This document shows, in pieces, positions 49,190-61,815 of a DNA stretch of 64,000 nucleotides. The stretch comes from Aplectana chamaeleonis. Lineage: Eukaryota; Nematoda; Chromadorea; Rhabditida; Cosmocercidae. Position numbers and translations under genes: made by a program. The DNA is taken from NCBI GenBank assembly GCA_029168955.1, contig JAPDOI010000708.1, forward strand, positions 124,001 to 188,000, given 5' to 3'. Within the stretch, counting starts at the first letter, position 1, and every line of letters begins with the position of its first letter. The notes under the pieces were generated by a model. The model had not been told where the DNA came from. It worked only from the letters and a program-made list of their open reading frames with translations, and ran no database searches.

Positions 49190-52100
49190 CGATCTTGTTG
49201 GTGGATCCGAGATGCTCAACCTACGCGTGGTGGATCTGTGGAGTCGACTACCAAGATCAAGGAGACTCATCAAACGGGCATCAACAACTCCACGAGGAGT
49301 TTTTTCTGTATGGGAGTGCGAATGGCTGGCTGCAGCACTCCTTCGCATTCTACTGTTGCGAGCCGGCATTGACAGGAACCCAGGGCCACGCAGCAAGACT
49401 CCACGATATCCCTGTTGTAATTGTGGATTGTCGGCTCAACATGCTAGCGTCCAGTGCGGTGGTTGCCTCGGCTGGGTACACCTCAAATGCTCGGGGTTAA
49501 CCAGCTATAATGACTACACTGATGCTTATTGTTGTATATCTTGCTCTAACTCTCCCCCTAGTGTTCATCTTCATAGTCTAGACATTTTTCAACTCAATAT
49601 CAATGGCCTGCGTCCCAAACTTGCTGAACTCACATTGTACATTGAACGCTTTCATCCAGATGTCATTCAGGAGACAAAACTTAGCCCAACATCCTCCCTA
49701 CCCCGCCTCCCCGGTTATACGTCGTACCACCTTCCCCGCACATCCCATGGTGGTGGCGTTTCTACGCTTGTAAAAACTTCTATACCTTCTCATCTTATAG
49801 CTCTCCCTAATGATAAGTTGTAGAATGTATTAGTGTTCATGTTGTATTGCTAAGTTGCCCTATAGATATTGTCAATATTTATATTCCCTCAATCTCCTCA
49901 TATCCCAATTCGTTTGATCCCACTCCATTTTTGCAATCTGTGCACACTGCCCTCCCATCGTCTTCTGTTGTTATGGCTGGCGATTTTAATGCTCACTCCA
50001 CAGGACGCGTTAGAACGTCTCACCTTAACGTTCCCAAAGATGTCCTGGAGCTGATCGAATTACGGGACGAGAAGCGCCGAGCTGATCCTGCAGATCCCAG
50101 CATTCAACGACTGTCTGATGAGATCACCAAAATGCTGAATGATTACAAGCGGATGCGATGGATGGAGTTCACTGAATCCTTGAATTTCTCCCCTGATGCA
50201 AAGAAGACCTAGAACATTCTTAAGCGGTTGTCTGGGAAGAAATTGGCAGCAGAGCGCAACATGCTTGAGTTCCCTTCGGGGAAATTCGAGTCCGGATTTA
50301 AGGCTGCATGTCGACTTGGAAAACACTTCGCTTCAGCGACGTCCCGCCGTGATCATTCCAATAGGCTCACTCTCTGGTCTATGAGGAAGCTCAGCCGACA
50401 AGATGTACCTGCCATAACTGCTTCCGAGATGTCTTCCCTCATCAAGTCCATGAAGAACTCGCGAGCCGAGGGACCCAATGGTGTGTCAGCCGTCCATATC
50501 AAGCACTTGCCGGAAGAGTTCCTTGAATTGCTTTGTGACCTAGTCTTCTCGTCATTCAGCACAGGTGTCATTCCCGCTAGATGGAAGCAAGCAATTGTTC
50601 TCCCGATTCTCAAGCCTGGCAAACCAGAAGATCAAGCAACTTCGCATCGACCCATCTCCCTTTTGTCCCCTATTGCTAAGTTAGCGGAGAAATTCATCAA
50701 CTCACACCTCCAAGAATCATTACGTCATAACGTGCATCAACATGGCTTCAAGAAGGCCCACTCTACCATCACGGCACTGACGTCCACCACAGAACACATA
50801 ATTGCTGGCTTCAACATGAAACCTCCAGCTGGTAGAAGTATAGTCGTGGCAGTTGACTTAACTGCTGCCTTCGATAATGTCAGTATCCCGCTGCTGTCCA
50901 AATCGATCCTGGCCTCTACCATTCCCGAATGGTGCAAAAGATGGACCGATAACGTTGTCAAAAATCGTTCCATTCGTGTGAAATTTGATGGACACTTGTC
51001 GAAGTCTGTGCCCCTGAAGGCAGGCGTCCCACAAGGAGGAGTTTTATCTCCCAGCCCGTTTTCTTTGTATCTGTCTGAGGTGCCGAAGCTGTCGTCAAAC
51101 ATCCACTTATGTCTATATGCGGATGACATCACTATTATTTGTACTGACCCTGTCATCGATCGAGCCACTGCTGAGATGAATAAATACCTCGTCATTCTGG
51201 CCAAGTTCCTTGAATCGAAGCAACTAAAGGTCTCACCAACCAAGTCCAGCGTTACTTTGTGCACCACAGCGACTGCCGAACACAAGCTGCATCCCAAGGT
51301 TCTTTGGGTAGGAAATATGCTGCCCTTATCAAAACACCCTCGTCTACTTGGTGTATTCCTGGACCCGTCACTGCGTTTTCACGAAAACACACGTATTCGA
51401 GCTGCTGCTGCCAACACACGTAACAACATTCCAAGTTCGCTAGCAGGCACTACATGGGGCAGCTCTAAGGAAATTTTGCGAACCACCTACAGGGCTATGG
51501 TGCAGCCGGTGCTAGAATATGGAGCCCCAATATGGTCAAGACACCTGTCGGAAGCCTCTTGGAGCAAGCTTCAGCGTGCACAGAACACTGCTCTACGCGT
51601 GATCACTGGATGACCTAGATCCACACCGGTATCTCATCTGCATCAAGAGTGTTCGCTGCTTCCTGTAAAGCAGCATTGTCAACTCCAGTCGCAACAGTTC
51701 CATGTTGGCATTGTAAGGATCTCCACACACCCTAATTTCCTCCTACTGTCATCTGGTCCCCATTTCCGACATATTCGCTCGCCACTTCATGCTGCAGTCT
51801 CTGTCTTGGATCGTCAACGTTGGGCGACGTCGGAGCTCAATCGCGTCAGACTACTGCAAATGGAGCACATCCGATTCGTCAGAGAATACCTTTCCAGTGC
51901 TCCCCTAAATCCAATTCTTGGTGACGTGCCCCCTCCGATCGATGACAGCGAAACGGACCTACCCAGACGTACACGCGTCATCCTGGCAGGTCTACGATGT
52001 GGACACTCCTCACACCTCAAGGCCTTCGTCCATAAGATCGACTCGTCGATCCCCGACGAATGTCCTGCCTGCCACAACCCAGGGCACGATTCATTTCATT

Positions 52101-52225
52101 TATTTTCATGTCCTGCAAGGTCGACTTCTCTAACAGTTATGGATATGTGGACGGACCCGTGCAATGTGGCTGCCTTTTTACACCTATGAGGAGAAGCTCT
52201 GTGTGGCCAATGAGAAGAAGAAGAA
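49190..52225 (+). mobile_element. B2: B-family retrotransposon with internal deletion
   Basis: ATG at 49212 lies almost at the 5' end. Then come WLAAALLRILLLRAGIDRNP with GP (2A-like), the C4HC3 finger (CCNCGLSAQHASVQCGGC, WVHLKCSG), endonuclease (NINGLRPKLAEL, GGGVSTLVK) and AGDFNAHS joined directly to TGRVRT. Compared with B1 this removes about 430 bases including SDH. RT is open from 50228 (RPISLLSPIAKLAEK, VAVDLTAAFDNVS, PQGGVLSPSPFSLYL, YADDITII). One Cys codon has become TGA (51611-51613), and a Trp codon TAG (50210-50212). The C-terminal knuckle CPACHNPGHDSFHLFSC and AAGAAGAAGAA tail are present. Confidence 0.9.
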
Positions 52226-53695
52226 TCTTGTTGGTACACTAAAAATTGAGCTAGGGAGCTCATTTTTTGACAGGATGCTGGAAATGGGTGCAGGTCGCTC
52301 CTATTACATTTCGAACTTGATACCTTAGCTTTTAAGGGTACCTCAAAATCATGGGTTTACATACTAAATTAGCCGTGGTGCACGAAAACTGCTTGGGCAT
52401 GCTACGGCTGTGGAGACCATGGTGTGGGAGTGGATCTGCAGTCAGGGTCAGGCACAGCGGTGGTTCGCGTTATCCTGAACAACGACCCCCCCTTGAGAGG
52501 AACATTTTTTTCGGCTAAAAAATTGACCCTCTAGGAAAAATGAAAAAATTGGTAGACGTTACTGACTATTTTCATTTTGGAGGTTTTTTTCAATTTTTGG
52601 GGCCTCACCATTCCAAAGGGGATGAATAGCGTTTCATGCGCTGCCGATATTGGAAAACTTCAGCCAGATGAAAAGCTGAGAAGCACTTCATAAACCGGAA
52701 AAATCTTCGCCCTCCGTTTTTGGACACGGTGGTCCAGTGGAGCTTTCGGACCACCGCACCTTTGAACGGCCATAACTCGGCTCAAACTCGATTTTATGAG
52801 CTCATCTCCGGACGTTAACATTTTCTAACATCTGTCTACAGTTTCCATTTTTGCACTAGGTCATGTATATAGGCGACCCTTGTCCGATTTTTGGCGGATT
52901 TTTTCAATGTCCGGAGGGGTGACAGGCGAAGTTCAGTTTTTGGAAGTTAGTTTTTCACCTATCTAGAAATGATTATTAGAACATTTCCAGTCGATTGGTA
53001 CCCTCGTTCCGGGAACTTTTTTTTTGAAACTGACATTCGACCATTTCCAGACTCGCTTCCTTTCGGCTTGCACGATTTTGAACTTGTTTCGAATCTTCGA
53101 GTACTAAGGTATTAAATGATGACGGAGATGTTGTGTGCTATCTTTCTAAAGTTGCGGAGCAAGAAATGGCATTCGTGGGTTATTTTTCGGAATATTTTTC
53201 CTCCTCTAAGAGCTTCAGCACCCCAAAGGTATGAGGTGTTATGTGAACCAAACAATAGTTTAGGTTTCACTACCAACTCAGAATTTCTGGTCACGGTCTG
53301 CCACAGAAGAGGCATGAAAAGCTTCGACCTGATGCAAAAAACGTTTGCAGAGCTTATGCAAAGGGTGCAAAAAATGGAGTGAAAGGAGTATGAGGTCGTT
53401 CACATAATGAGAGCTCAATTGCTGAAGCTTGCGACAACGCTGTAGGTCCTAGCAGAGATAGATGAGATAGAACTTGCTATGCTGAGAATTCGAAAGCTTC
53501 GGATAGATTTCACGAAGGGTGATTCGGCGTTCACGCAGAAAGCCGTTTCAAGCTCATGTTTCAGCGCAGAATGCTGCTAATTTTCTTAGCACGGATGATG
53601 TCTTCAAACTAAGCTTTCGATCTTATCTCGTATGTGGTATCGCTTCTTAGGAAAGTCTAGCGTTCGCTAAACAATTCTCTTATTGTGATGGCAAC
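52226..53695. other. Anonymous stretch, no supported gene
   Basis: Contains ACGACCCCCCCTTGAGAGG near 52485, similar in style to MULE-type MITE interiors, and a C/T-rich area to 53050. The plus-strand frame 53116-53382 is open for 88 codons without a recognised domain. It could be the decayed start of the hAT remnant that follows, but I see no motif to prove it. Confidence 0.35.
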
Positions 53696-53699
53696 GAAG

Positions 53700-56600
53700 T
53701 CCGATGCGATGCATGCTGAATCGCATGACGATCCCACATCTGCCAAGCGTATGGTTAAGAAATTGCACAGAACATGAAGAAATTGCACAGCACATGAAGA
53801 TCGCAATATTTCTGATGAAGATTATCTCACCCTTCTACACACCCGTAACTTTTCACTTCTCGTTAGTAGAAACAGAAAGCGAAAGTCCGAAGACATCGTC
53901 GACGCATTCAAGAACTTTCTCATTGAGGAGGATTCATGGGCAGACATGCAGAATGGTCTTTCTCACAAGCCCTTAGCGTTTGCCATAAGAAAGGTGATGG
54001 CCATGTCTCCCGACGGTGCATCTGTAATGACAGGGCACATAAACGGCGTTCACGCAAAACTTCGGCGCATGGTAGATGATAAGACAACACTCGATGGAAC
54101 TGCGAGAGCAGGTGCGAATCCAATTTGATTGAAAGAAACTTTAGGTATCTAAATATGTTTTGTTTTAGGGTTTCTTCTCCGCGTCTACGCAGCACGTGCA
54201 CTGAATCTCGTCGTATCTGCTCAGAACAACTACGCATATCGGCTCGCTCAAGAATAGATGAAATTTTCGTACCTCAAAATGGGTCTAAGGGCAAGTCACA
54301 AGTGAACATGCGTTGCTGGGCGTTTTTCCTCAGTCGTAGCGCACTCTCCTCGGCGCATGCCTCTCGCCCTGCGCCCTAGGAAAAGGAAGCACACTGGCAG
54401 ATCTAGATGAGAATTCGGTCACAGCTCTCGAACTAGCGTAAGGTGGGTATTTGGCGACCACATTTAACGTGTTTAAGGTTGCAAGAACTACTATCGTCAA
54501 TTTGTAAGTCGTATCTGGCTCAATTCCTTCAAGTAATAAATTGTAAGACCAAAAGCTAAACTGGTTTTGAACCGCGTGAAAAGTCGCAGTCTTTAATAAA
54601 ATGCATGTATGTAGAAAATGCATGTATATTTCAAGAAAAATTAACAAACAAACAACCAAAACGAAAGCAAATTTCAAAACTAAAAAAATAAAATTGAGTC
54701 AGTTAAATGGATAAGTTAAAATTCTTCCAAAGAATTAAATAAACTATGGACTTTAAAAAATAATTGAATCGTTCATCAACGAAAAGCTATTGAATGAAAG
54801 TATGCACATCGGCTCAGATACAGACTCTAAACCTAACTGATCAGAACCTAATTTAATGAGGTTGATAAAGTTATTCATAAAAAATGATTGTTAACATTTA
54901 TTCGTTCAAAAAAAAATCTGATTATAAGAACTTTTGAGCGATGCTTTCTGAAGTGAGTTCATAGCATAAATTCTTTTTTACGGTTGGCGAAAAAGGGAAT
55001 TCACTCATTTTCACGCATTATATGAGCGAAACACTATTCGAAAATTATTACAGCAACGCATCGTCCAAATCACAAATTTGATTCGATGACAATGAGATCA
55101 ATGGTTGAAGTTTCACCTTGCCAAACAGAAGAATTCATTATCTTTCAACTGTTGAAGTATGTATTAGGACTAACAACGAGATTAAGATGCTGGAACACCC
55201 CAAAATGAGTGCATTCGTCGATGTTCTACATTAATCGGTTCTCTTTGGCGATTTTTCCGCAAAACAAATGTTTTTACTTTTACGTAAGTTCCATCGTTTG
55301 TGCGATTGAGAACCTTCAGTTCTTTAATCGAAGCTATATAGTCAAGGGAAACACAGACTGAGATTCCAAACCATTCACGAAGACCACCAGGGAGATCTCT
55401 GTGCAAGAGAGCTAGAACACTGCGGGTGAAGCTCCACTATGCCGTGATGGAATACCCTGCTCGTCTCGCGGCGGGCAGAGACTGAGGGGACAGCCGTGTC
55501 AACTTGTGAGATGCCCTCAAAATGGGGGTGCTACATCAAGTCCGCTGGTCTGCCAGCATGCAGCAAGCGCTAGCGAAGATCCTACGCAACTACCCCTCTT
55601 TGATGAGGTGTCTTCAAGCCTTGGCGAACGAAAATACAACTGAAAGTATCAAAGCAAGAGCTGTGGCTGCTGCGTGTATACTCCTCGATGGACCCACGTT
55701 TCTAATTCTTGACCACGTGAGCCACACACTATCCGAAAATACAACTGAAAGTATCAAAGCAAGAGCTGTGGCTGCTGCGTGTATACTCCTCGATGGACCC
55801 ACGTTTCTAATTCTTGACCACGTGAGCCACACACTATCCCAGCTGACATTTTTTTCAGAGGAACTGCAGTATGAAGAAAGTCACATGGTAGATGATGTGT
55901 CTCGCTGGCGCTATTTCGACCACATGATGGGAAACAACGACGGCGAAATGGCAAATACTGCAGAAAGATTATTGAGAGACAATAACGTTTTGAAAATGAA
56001 GAATCCCTTGAACTTAAGATACGAAAGCGGGACCAAAGTGTTTCTCGATCAGTACTATACCTCTTTTGGAGGCCCAATATCTGAGCACCCGTTTAGTTGT
56101 AATCCTAAGAGATGTAGGGGCTTTGATAGACCAAAGTTGCAAACCCATGAAACCCTCTCAACTTCGGAGTCCCGAAACACGAAGCCAGAAAAACAAAGAT
56201 GAGGAGTCACACCCCGTCAAAGAGACCAAGACAACGCTTTTCGCTACACCGATTACACTACTTTTGGCATCGAAGGTCTTAGCTATCCAGCCTCGGGTAA
56301 GGTGTATAACGAAGGTACATCTGTTGCTCTGGCTAGCGCCTACATCACTGAGTTCTACTCCAGCTATACCAATCAGATTCAAGGGTATATGTCCCCAAGA
56401 GATGACCCTAACGCAGAGAGCAGGAGGACTTCCCCTATGCTTTGGGAAGTCATATACTGCTGGAGATGATAAATTGTGAAATAGCGAGTTTCGAAGAATT
56501 CAAAATGTATAAACCTGCAAACGCCAAGTTAAACACCAGAGGTTGGCCCAAATATATAGACGACGCGAACAAGATACAGATCATACAGTACGCCACGATT

Positions 56601-56880
56601 CGATGAAGAACTCAATCACCTTACACCGGAAGTACTGTGCTATACAGGATGCAGTGCCATCGTTAAAAACCTTCTGCGCTACCACTGCCAGTTCTGCACG
56701 AAGTTTGCAGTCGTGGTCTAACGACTTCCGACCCAATAAAAATAGTCTCCGCTTCCATCGGATTTCGCTAGAAAACCACGAAGTAATGCCTATTCCAAAT
56801 GTTGTAGAAGAGGTAATGTTGAGGTACTACATGTTTGATGATTTACTCCATTTTTCATTTTAAACCGCTCTTGTTCCATC
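53700..56880 (+). pseudogene. Degenerate hAT-like transposase remnant
   Basis: Scattered plus-strand pieces in order: VMAMSPDGASVMTGHINGVH (about 53993-54090; the 'DGAsvM-G--nGV' catalytic-core motif of hAT/DUF4371-type transposases), VYAARALNLVVSAQNN (about 54180-54230; equivalent of 'HCxAHxLNL'), and QVRWSASMQQALAKILRNYP (55540 on; equivalent of 'TRWxSR'). The last is followed by a 35-codon segment present twice. Further open pieces reach 56202. Many stops and shifts separate them, so it is long dead. The ends of the element were not located. Confidence 0.6.
55630..55839 (+). repeat. Exact 105-bp tandem duplication, in frame
   Basis: 55630-55734 is repeated immediately at 55735-55839 without a visible difference. 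It begins GAAAATACAACTGAAAGTAT and encodes 35 residues (ENTTESIKARAVAAACILL...). The length is a multiple of three, so the transposase frame stays open across both copies. Confidence 0.95.
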
Positions 56881-57049
56881 GATAATGTTTACTATTCCAT
56901 GGTAAATAATCATGGCCCCAGACAATTTTACCTCAATATTAGATTTTTCAGCGATACAGACATTATTTAAGATGGGTCAAAAAAAAATAACGACCCCTCC
57001 CAAAAATTTCAAGTTTTCCCAAAAAATGAAGACCCCCCACTGAACTTGT

Positions 57050-57400
57050 CAGGATTCGTCCTCATGACCCGTCATCGATCGATAATCAATATTATCGACT
57101 TTCGCGCTTTCTGCACAAAATGCGGCGAGGAGTGGTGATTGCTGGTGGGAGTGGTTTTCTTGGTTGGGGAATTTCGCTCATCAGTCATTATCGATAAATA
57201 CCAATCAATAGTATTGATTTTTTCGCCTGTTGCACAAAATGCCGCAATGATTTTTGATTGTTGATGGCTCTAACAAGTCACTTGTTCGGGAAATTCTTCT
57301 CATCATACAAGATCAAATATTAATGATCAATAATATCGAGTTCTCACATGTTGTACAAAATGCTTCAATGAGCGGTATTTTTTTTATGGTTTTGGGTTAT
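57050..57400. repeat. Three degenerate tandem copies, about 120 bp each
   Basis: The landmark TGCACAAAATGC (or TGTACAAAATGC) occurs at 57112, 57231 and 57352, with similar preceding (ATCGATAA...AATATT) and following (GATTGYTGRTGG) sequence. Divergence between copies is considerable. It is AT-rich and non-coding. Confidence 0.6.
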
Positions 57401-57521
57401 AAGTTACAAAAATTTTACTCATACAACAATATCGTCTGTTAGATGCTTCATCATTCCGAATTGGGAATCGTTGAGCAAAATTGAATTCAGAAAGGGTACC
57501 TTCGGGAAAACAATGTGAAAC

Positions 57522-58040
57522 TTCTGAAAATTTAGCTTCCTGACAGAAGTAACGATTTGGTAATGGTCAAAAAAGTTTCGAAAATGTCTTGAAATATCTT
57601 CAAAAAATGATTTGGCGTATAATAGCCTGGAGTAATAAAAAAGCTAGGAAATGAAGTGAAATAACCTAAAATACGATTTGGTGGTCGATCATTTCACAAG
57701 CTTCTCCATTAAACTTATAAAAACGAAATCAAGCGCGCAACGGAAACATTACGCCATTTTTGAATGCTGTAATAAGGGAATCAGCATAGGTCAAGCTAGG
57801 TTAACGCAACGCTTCATTCCATATCGTGCTTGATTTCATTTTGATAAGTTTAACGGGGAAGATTGTGAAATGATCGACCACCAAATCCCATTTTAGGTTA
57901 TTTCACTTCATTTCCTAGCTTTTTTATTACTCCAGGCTATTTTACGCCAGATCATTTTTTGAAGATATTTCAAGACATTTTCGAAACTTTTTTGACCATT
58001 ACCAAATCTTTACTTTTGCCAGGAAGCTAAATTTTCAGAA
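57522..58040. mobile_element. Fold-back element with about 220-bp arms
   Basis: TTCTGAAAATTTAGCTTCCTG at 57522 is mirrored by CAGGAAGCTAAATTTTCAGAA at 58020-58040. The arms stay highly similar to about 57745 and 57828, with landmarks CCTGGAGTAATAAAAAAGCT and GGTGGTCGATCATTTCACAA and their inverses. The spacer is about 85 bases. No open frame is seen. Confidence 0.88.
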
Positions 58041-58560
58041 ATAAATAACTCAATTTTTTTCGAACATTAGGAAAATTCAAAAAATTCCAATTCGAGTGCA
58101 TTCATTTATTCGAAAATTTTCGAAGAGGCCATATAGCTTATTAAATTATTCGCAAACTAGCGAAAAACGATCAACACACAAATTCGGTGAAGGTCGCGAC
58201 GAATGTCAATCTATAGCACGGAGAAACTGAGACGCTAACACTAGCATCACAGTACCACGGAACTTGAAAATCGCTTCTTATCTTCAAGAACTACAACTAT
58301 TCATACTCGTCTCATTCTCTTTCGACTGTTCGTTAAACTCTCAGTTATGAGAGTTTAACGCTTTTTTCTGAATTTATGTGCGACTTCCCCGACCATGATT
58401 TTGCTTAGCAACACGTTGAATCGATGCTAAATTACAGTTTTTAAAAGATGCAATTACTGCGGGAACACATACAACCCTTCAAGGCACAGCCCCACATCTG
58501 AATCATTTGCAGCTCTCCTGCTTCCTCTAGAGAAACATGCGCTGATCACAACTGTTTTTC

Positions 58561-58667
58561 CGGAATCGCTCAAAATCGACTACGAATGATGGTCCTTCAG
58601 ACACTATGAATTCAAATTTCGTGGACAAGTTGTCTCGGTCCAGTTTTCTCTCGTCATTCGCGGCCAT
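58561..58667 (-). CDS. Candidate first coding exon, product unknown
   Basis: ATG (58667-58665) lies four bases after CTGCTCCAG, a possible trans-splice acceptor. The frame reads MAANDERKLDRDNLSTKFEF and IVSEGPSFVVDFERFRKN, then reaches a possible donor GTTGTG, or TAG if not spliced. The composition looks protein-like, but I recognise no domain and find no following exon. Confidence 0.35.
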
Positions 58668-58934
58668 CGCACTGGAGCAGACCACAACACAAAGCTATAG
58701 CAACAACAAATGGAAAATTTAACCACTGTCCTGGAATTCTCATTCCCTCTATTTGAGCACCCCTTTCGGAAAAGATCGAAAAACAGAATATCCCCACCTC
58801 CCTAATATTGAAATTCTGCGGTGAGCAATTTTCGAAAAAAGATGAGTCCACCTTTTTTCCTTTGAATTGAGCACATCATTCACAATAAACGAAACAGCAT
58901 TCCAAATTTTTGGAAGCTGTTTAGTATAGTTGTA

Positions 58935-59445
58935 CACGAACGAAATTTTCGAAGTTTTTTTCGTTCGTTCGAACTTTCGTCGAACGAAATTTTTTCGAAA
59001 TTCGTTCGTTCGGAATTTTTTCGAACGAAAATTTTTCATTTTTCGTTCGTTCGAAATTTTTTCGAACGAAACTTTTTAATTTTTCGTTCGTTCAAAAAAT
59101 CGTTGAACGAAATTTTTTCAAATTTCGTTCGTTCGAGATTTTTTTGAACAAATTTCGAAAAAAAAATCGAAATTTCCGACAACTTTCCAAAAAGGTTCGA
59201 AATTTTCAACGAATTTCGAAAAAAGTACGCAATTTCGAAAAAAATCGAAATTTGGATTAGTTTGCGACTTTCGTTCGTTCGACCTCCGAAATTTCGGAAG
59301 TTTTTCGAATTTCGTTCGTTCGAAATTTTTTCAATTTTCGTTCGTTCGAAATTTTTTCGAACGAAAATTTTTCGATTTTCGTTCGTTCGAAATTTTTCGA
59401 ACGAAATTTTTTCATTTTTCGTTCGTTCGACATTTTTTTTCGAAA
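58935..59445. repeat. TTCGTTCGTTCGAAATTTTTTCGAACGAA-type repeat array
   Basis: About 500 bases are built from CGTTCGTTCGAAA and TTTTCGAACGAAA words alternating irregularly, each containing the palindrome TTCGAA. Both strands read as Arg/Lys/Phe/Glu-rich open frames, which are artefacts. Spacing is irregular (roughly 25-45 bases), unlike the exact 43-bp satellite. Confidence 0.85.
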
Positions 59446-59814
59446 TTGTACAACTATACTGTTTAGCATTTACAAGCAATGTTAAAACTTCGTTGAAAAC
59501 TCGGCCTTCAGCAACGTTCACAAGAAAAGCGTCTCCTCATTGCTGTCAGAATTTTGTGTTACATTTTTGTTAACGAAATAATAACGGTACGGGTATAAAA
59601 GGACTAGGGAAGGATTGACATTCGTTTGGAAATGCTCAGCTGGTGGTGGTTGCAGATAGATGCTAATTTGGGCGATGTTTATCGCATCCTTACCACATTA
59701 TTTCAGTTCGAAACGCATTGGGAATTTTTGCCTGATTGCTCCGATGCTAAGGGGTTACGATACACCCCTTCTGATCACTGAGAAAGTATGCATGTACGAT
59801 CACCAACAGAGCGT

Positions 59815-59855
59815 GCTTTCAAGAACTGTTCCAGCACGGAACAGTTCTTGAAAGC
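59815..59855. repeat. Perfect hairpin, 18-bp arms
   Basis: GCTTTCAAGAACTGTTCC and its exact inverse GGAACAGTTCTTGAAAGC flank AGCAC. There is no T-run or other sign that it is a terminator. It could be a small RNA hairpin or the edge of an inverted-repeat element. Confidence 0.8.
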
Positions 59856-61022
59856 GTTCTGAATAGTTTGCGGAAACTCCCAGGCTTTACGAACTTTACG
59901 GGACGTTCCGCTCCATTCCCGAATCTACCCACAGAACGACCCCCCCCCTCCGTATCGATAATCTGATCCAGGCCTGTTGCACCCATCTTTCCCTTTCTCA
60001 TATTCGGATTGCTAAGCGACACTTAAGAGGCCGACACTGTTGAAAAAACTGGTTGAAATTCTCGACACACTGGCCGACACACGACACGAACTTTGAGGAG
60101 GATTTCGGCAATCTTTTTGGGCTACCATGAGACAGAGTGTAGATTTTGACGAGCGATTAATTATTCTTCCTTGGCTGGTACACGCTGTTCATTATATTGA
60201 CGTTTGGGATTCTTGGTTAGAATTAGTCACCCCCCCCCCTTCGGCGCAGATCAAAAATAATACACCAGGGTGTAATCAATTTCAGAAAATCCACACGTAG
60301 TACGCAGCTCGAAGTTAACTTTGCCGCCATAGATTGCCGGTGGTCCCAGTACGATTTTGCTTCCGCTGTGCGTGGCAACATCGGTGGCAACAGCGCTATC
60401 GCGAACCTGCATTTCACCCCGGTTGAACAGCGATGATCGCAGAAATCATAAACACTTCTTTCCAAACATGCACTCTACCCCAAGCATGGAAGACGGCCAA
60501 TGTGATACCGTTGCCAAAGCCAGTCAAACCCCAAAGGGCGGCAAAAAGCTTTTGACCAATTAGCCTTCTATCGCCCGTCGCCAGGTTTGCTGGAAAATTG
60601 ATCGTAAGAGACCTGGCTGATCAAAATGAGCGACGCCAGCATCAGCATGTGTTTAGGAAACTTCATTCCACTACTCAGAGAAACTCACGGCTCGTCCGCG
60701 GTGGCAGATGAGCTTTCCGGATGGTCCGCGGCGCTTGACGGCTGATCCGCGGCACAATTGATAGTGGGATGGTCAAACGGCCGATCCGCGGCGCTGTGTG
60801 TTCTAGATAGGGTGGTTTCGGGGCGCACCGGCAGTCCACCATCTCGATACCGATCGCCCAAAAGCAGCCACATATATTTTTGAATTGTTTTTGGATTGAA
60901 CGGCTCCACCACCTCGTCCCCCGAAGTCTTAAAACAATTTCTCAGCAGCTGACTTCGACTTTCTCGTATTTATGACTTTGCCAAGCCGTTATATCCACAT
61001 GCACGCTAATTTTTCTTTCCAG

Positions 61023-61063
61023 ATGCCGTCGCAACAACTTCTAGGGCAGAAAAATCCCAGATG
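61023..61063 (+). other. Exon-like 41-bp segment with ATG inside the CCGCGG element
   Basis: TTTTCTTTCCAG is followed at once by ATG and 38 more bases (MPSQQLLGQKNPR), then ATG followed by GTAAGTAAATTTTT, a near-ideal donor. Both signals are strong. It may be a relic of a spliced gene carried by the element. No partner exon is found. Confidence 0.3.
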
Positions 61064-61815
61064 GTAAGTAAATTTTTATATTCGCGTTCATTTTAGAGAT
61101 TCTCTTCTGATTTTGTTTTTTTTTCATTCAAAAATTTTTATGATTGTTTGGTTTCGTAATTCTCCTCATGTGTTTTTTTTTCAAGAATAGTTCCGGTTTG
61201 ATACCGACTTCGATCGATTTCGGCATGAAACATGATCTACCCTAGAAAACCAAACAATCATATAAATCACTGGAATGTAAGGAAGGAAAACAGAAAGAGA
61301 GAATTACAAAAATAAACGTGAAAATGAAAAATTACCTACCACCGTGAATTTTTCTCCCCTAGAATTGTTGCGGAGGCATCTGGAAGAAAAAAATTGGTGT
61401 GCATGTAGATATAACACTTTATTATATGGAAAAACACAGAAGGACGGGTTTAGTCACAGAAGCCAAGAAAATGAAGAAAATGAAAAAAAACATTTACAAT
61501 CAGCTGATCGGCTACGGCGCATGAATCTCGTCCGGCTCGAGCGTGTGCGGCCGTGAAGCGTCTCAAAACGCAATTGCGGAGTGGAATTTGACGCAGAGGA
61601 GCGGAATTTGACGCAGAGGAGCACAGTACATGAACTCTGTTTCCATCGAGCGGGATAGTCTAGTAGAGCGCAGTCCATATATTCTCGCTCAGTGTGTTTG
61701 CTTACGCAATTAAAATGCACGCAATGCCGCTCACAGTAACCAGAAAATCAAATCGATTGCCGCCGCAACTGCCGCTCTAGCCCCTGACTGGTGTATGGGC
61801 TCTCTGACCTCTAGG

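Noticed and set aside
58749..59521. Lys/Arg/Phe/Glu-rich open frames
   Set aside because: They are translations of the TTCGAA/CGTTCGTTCG array, present equally on both strands.
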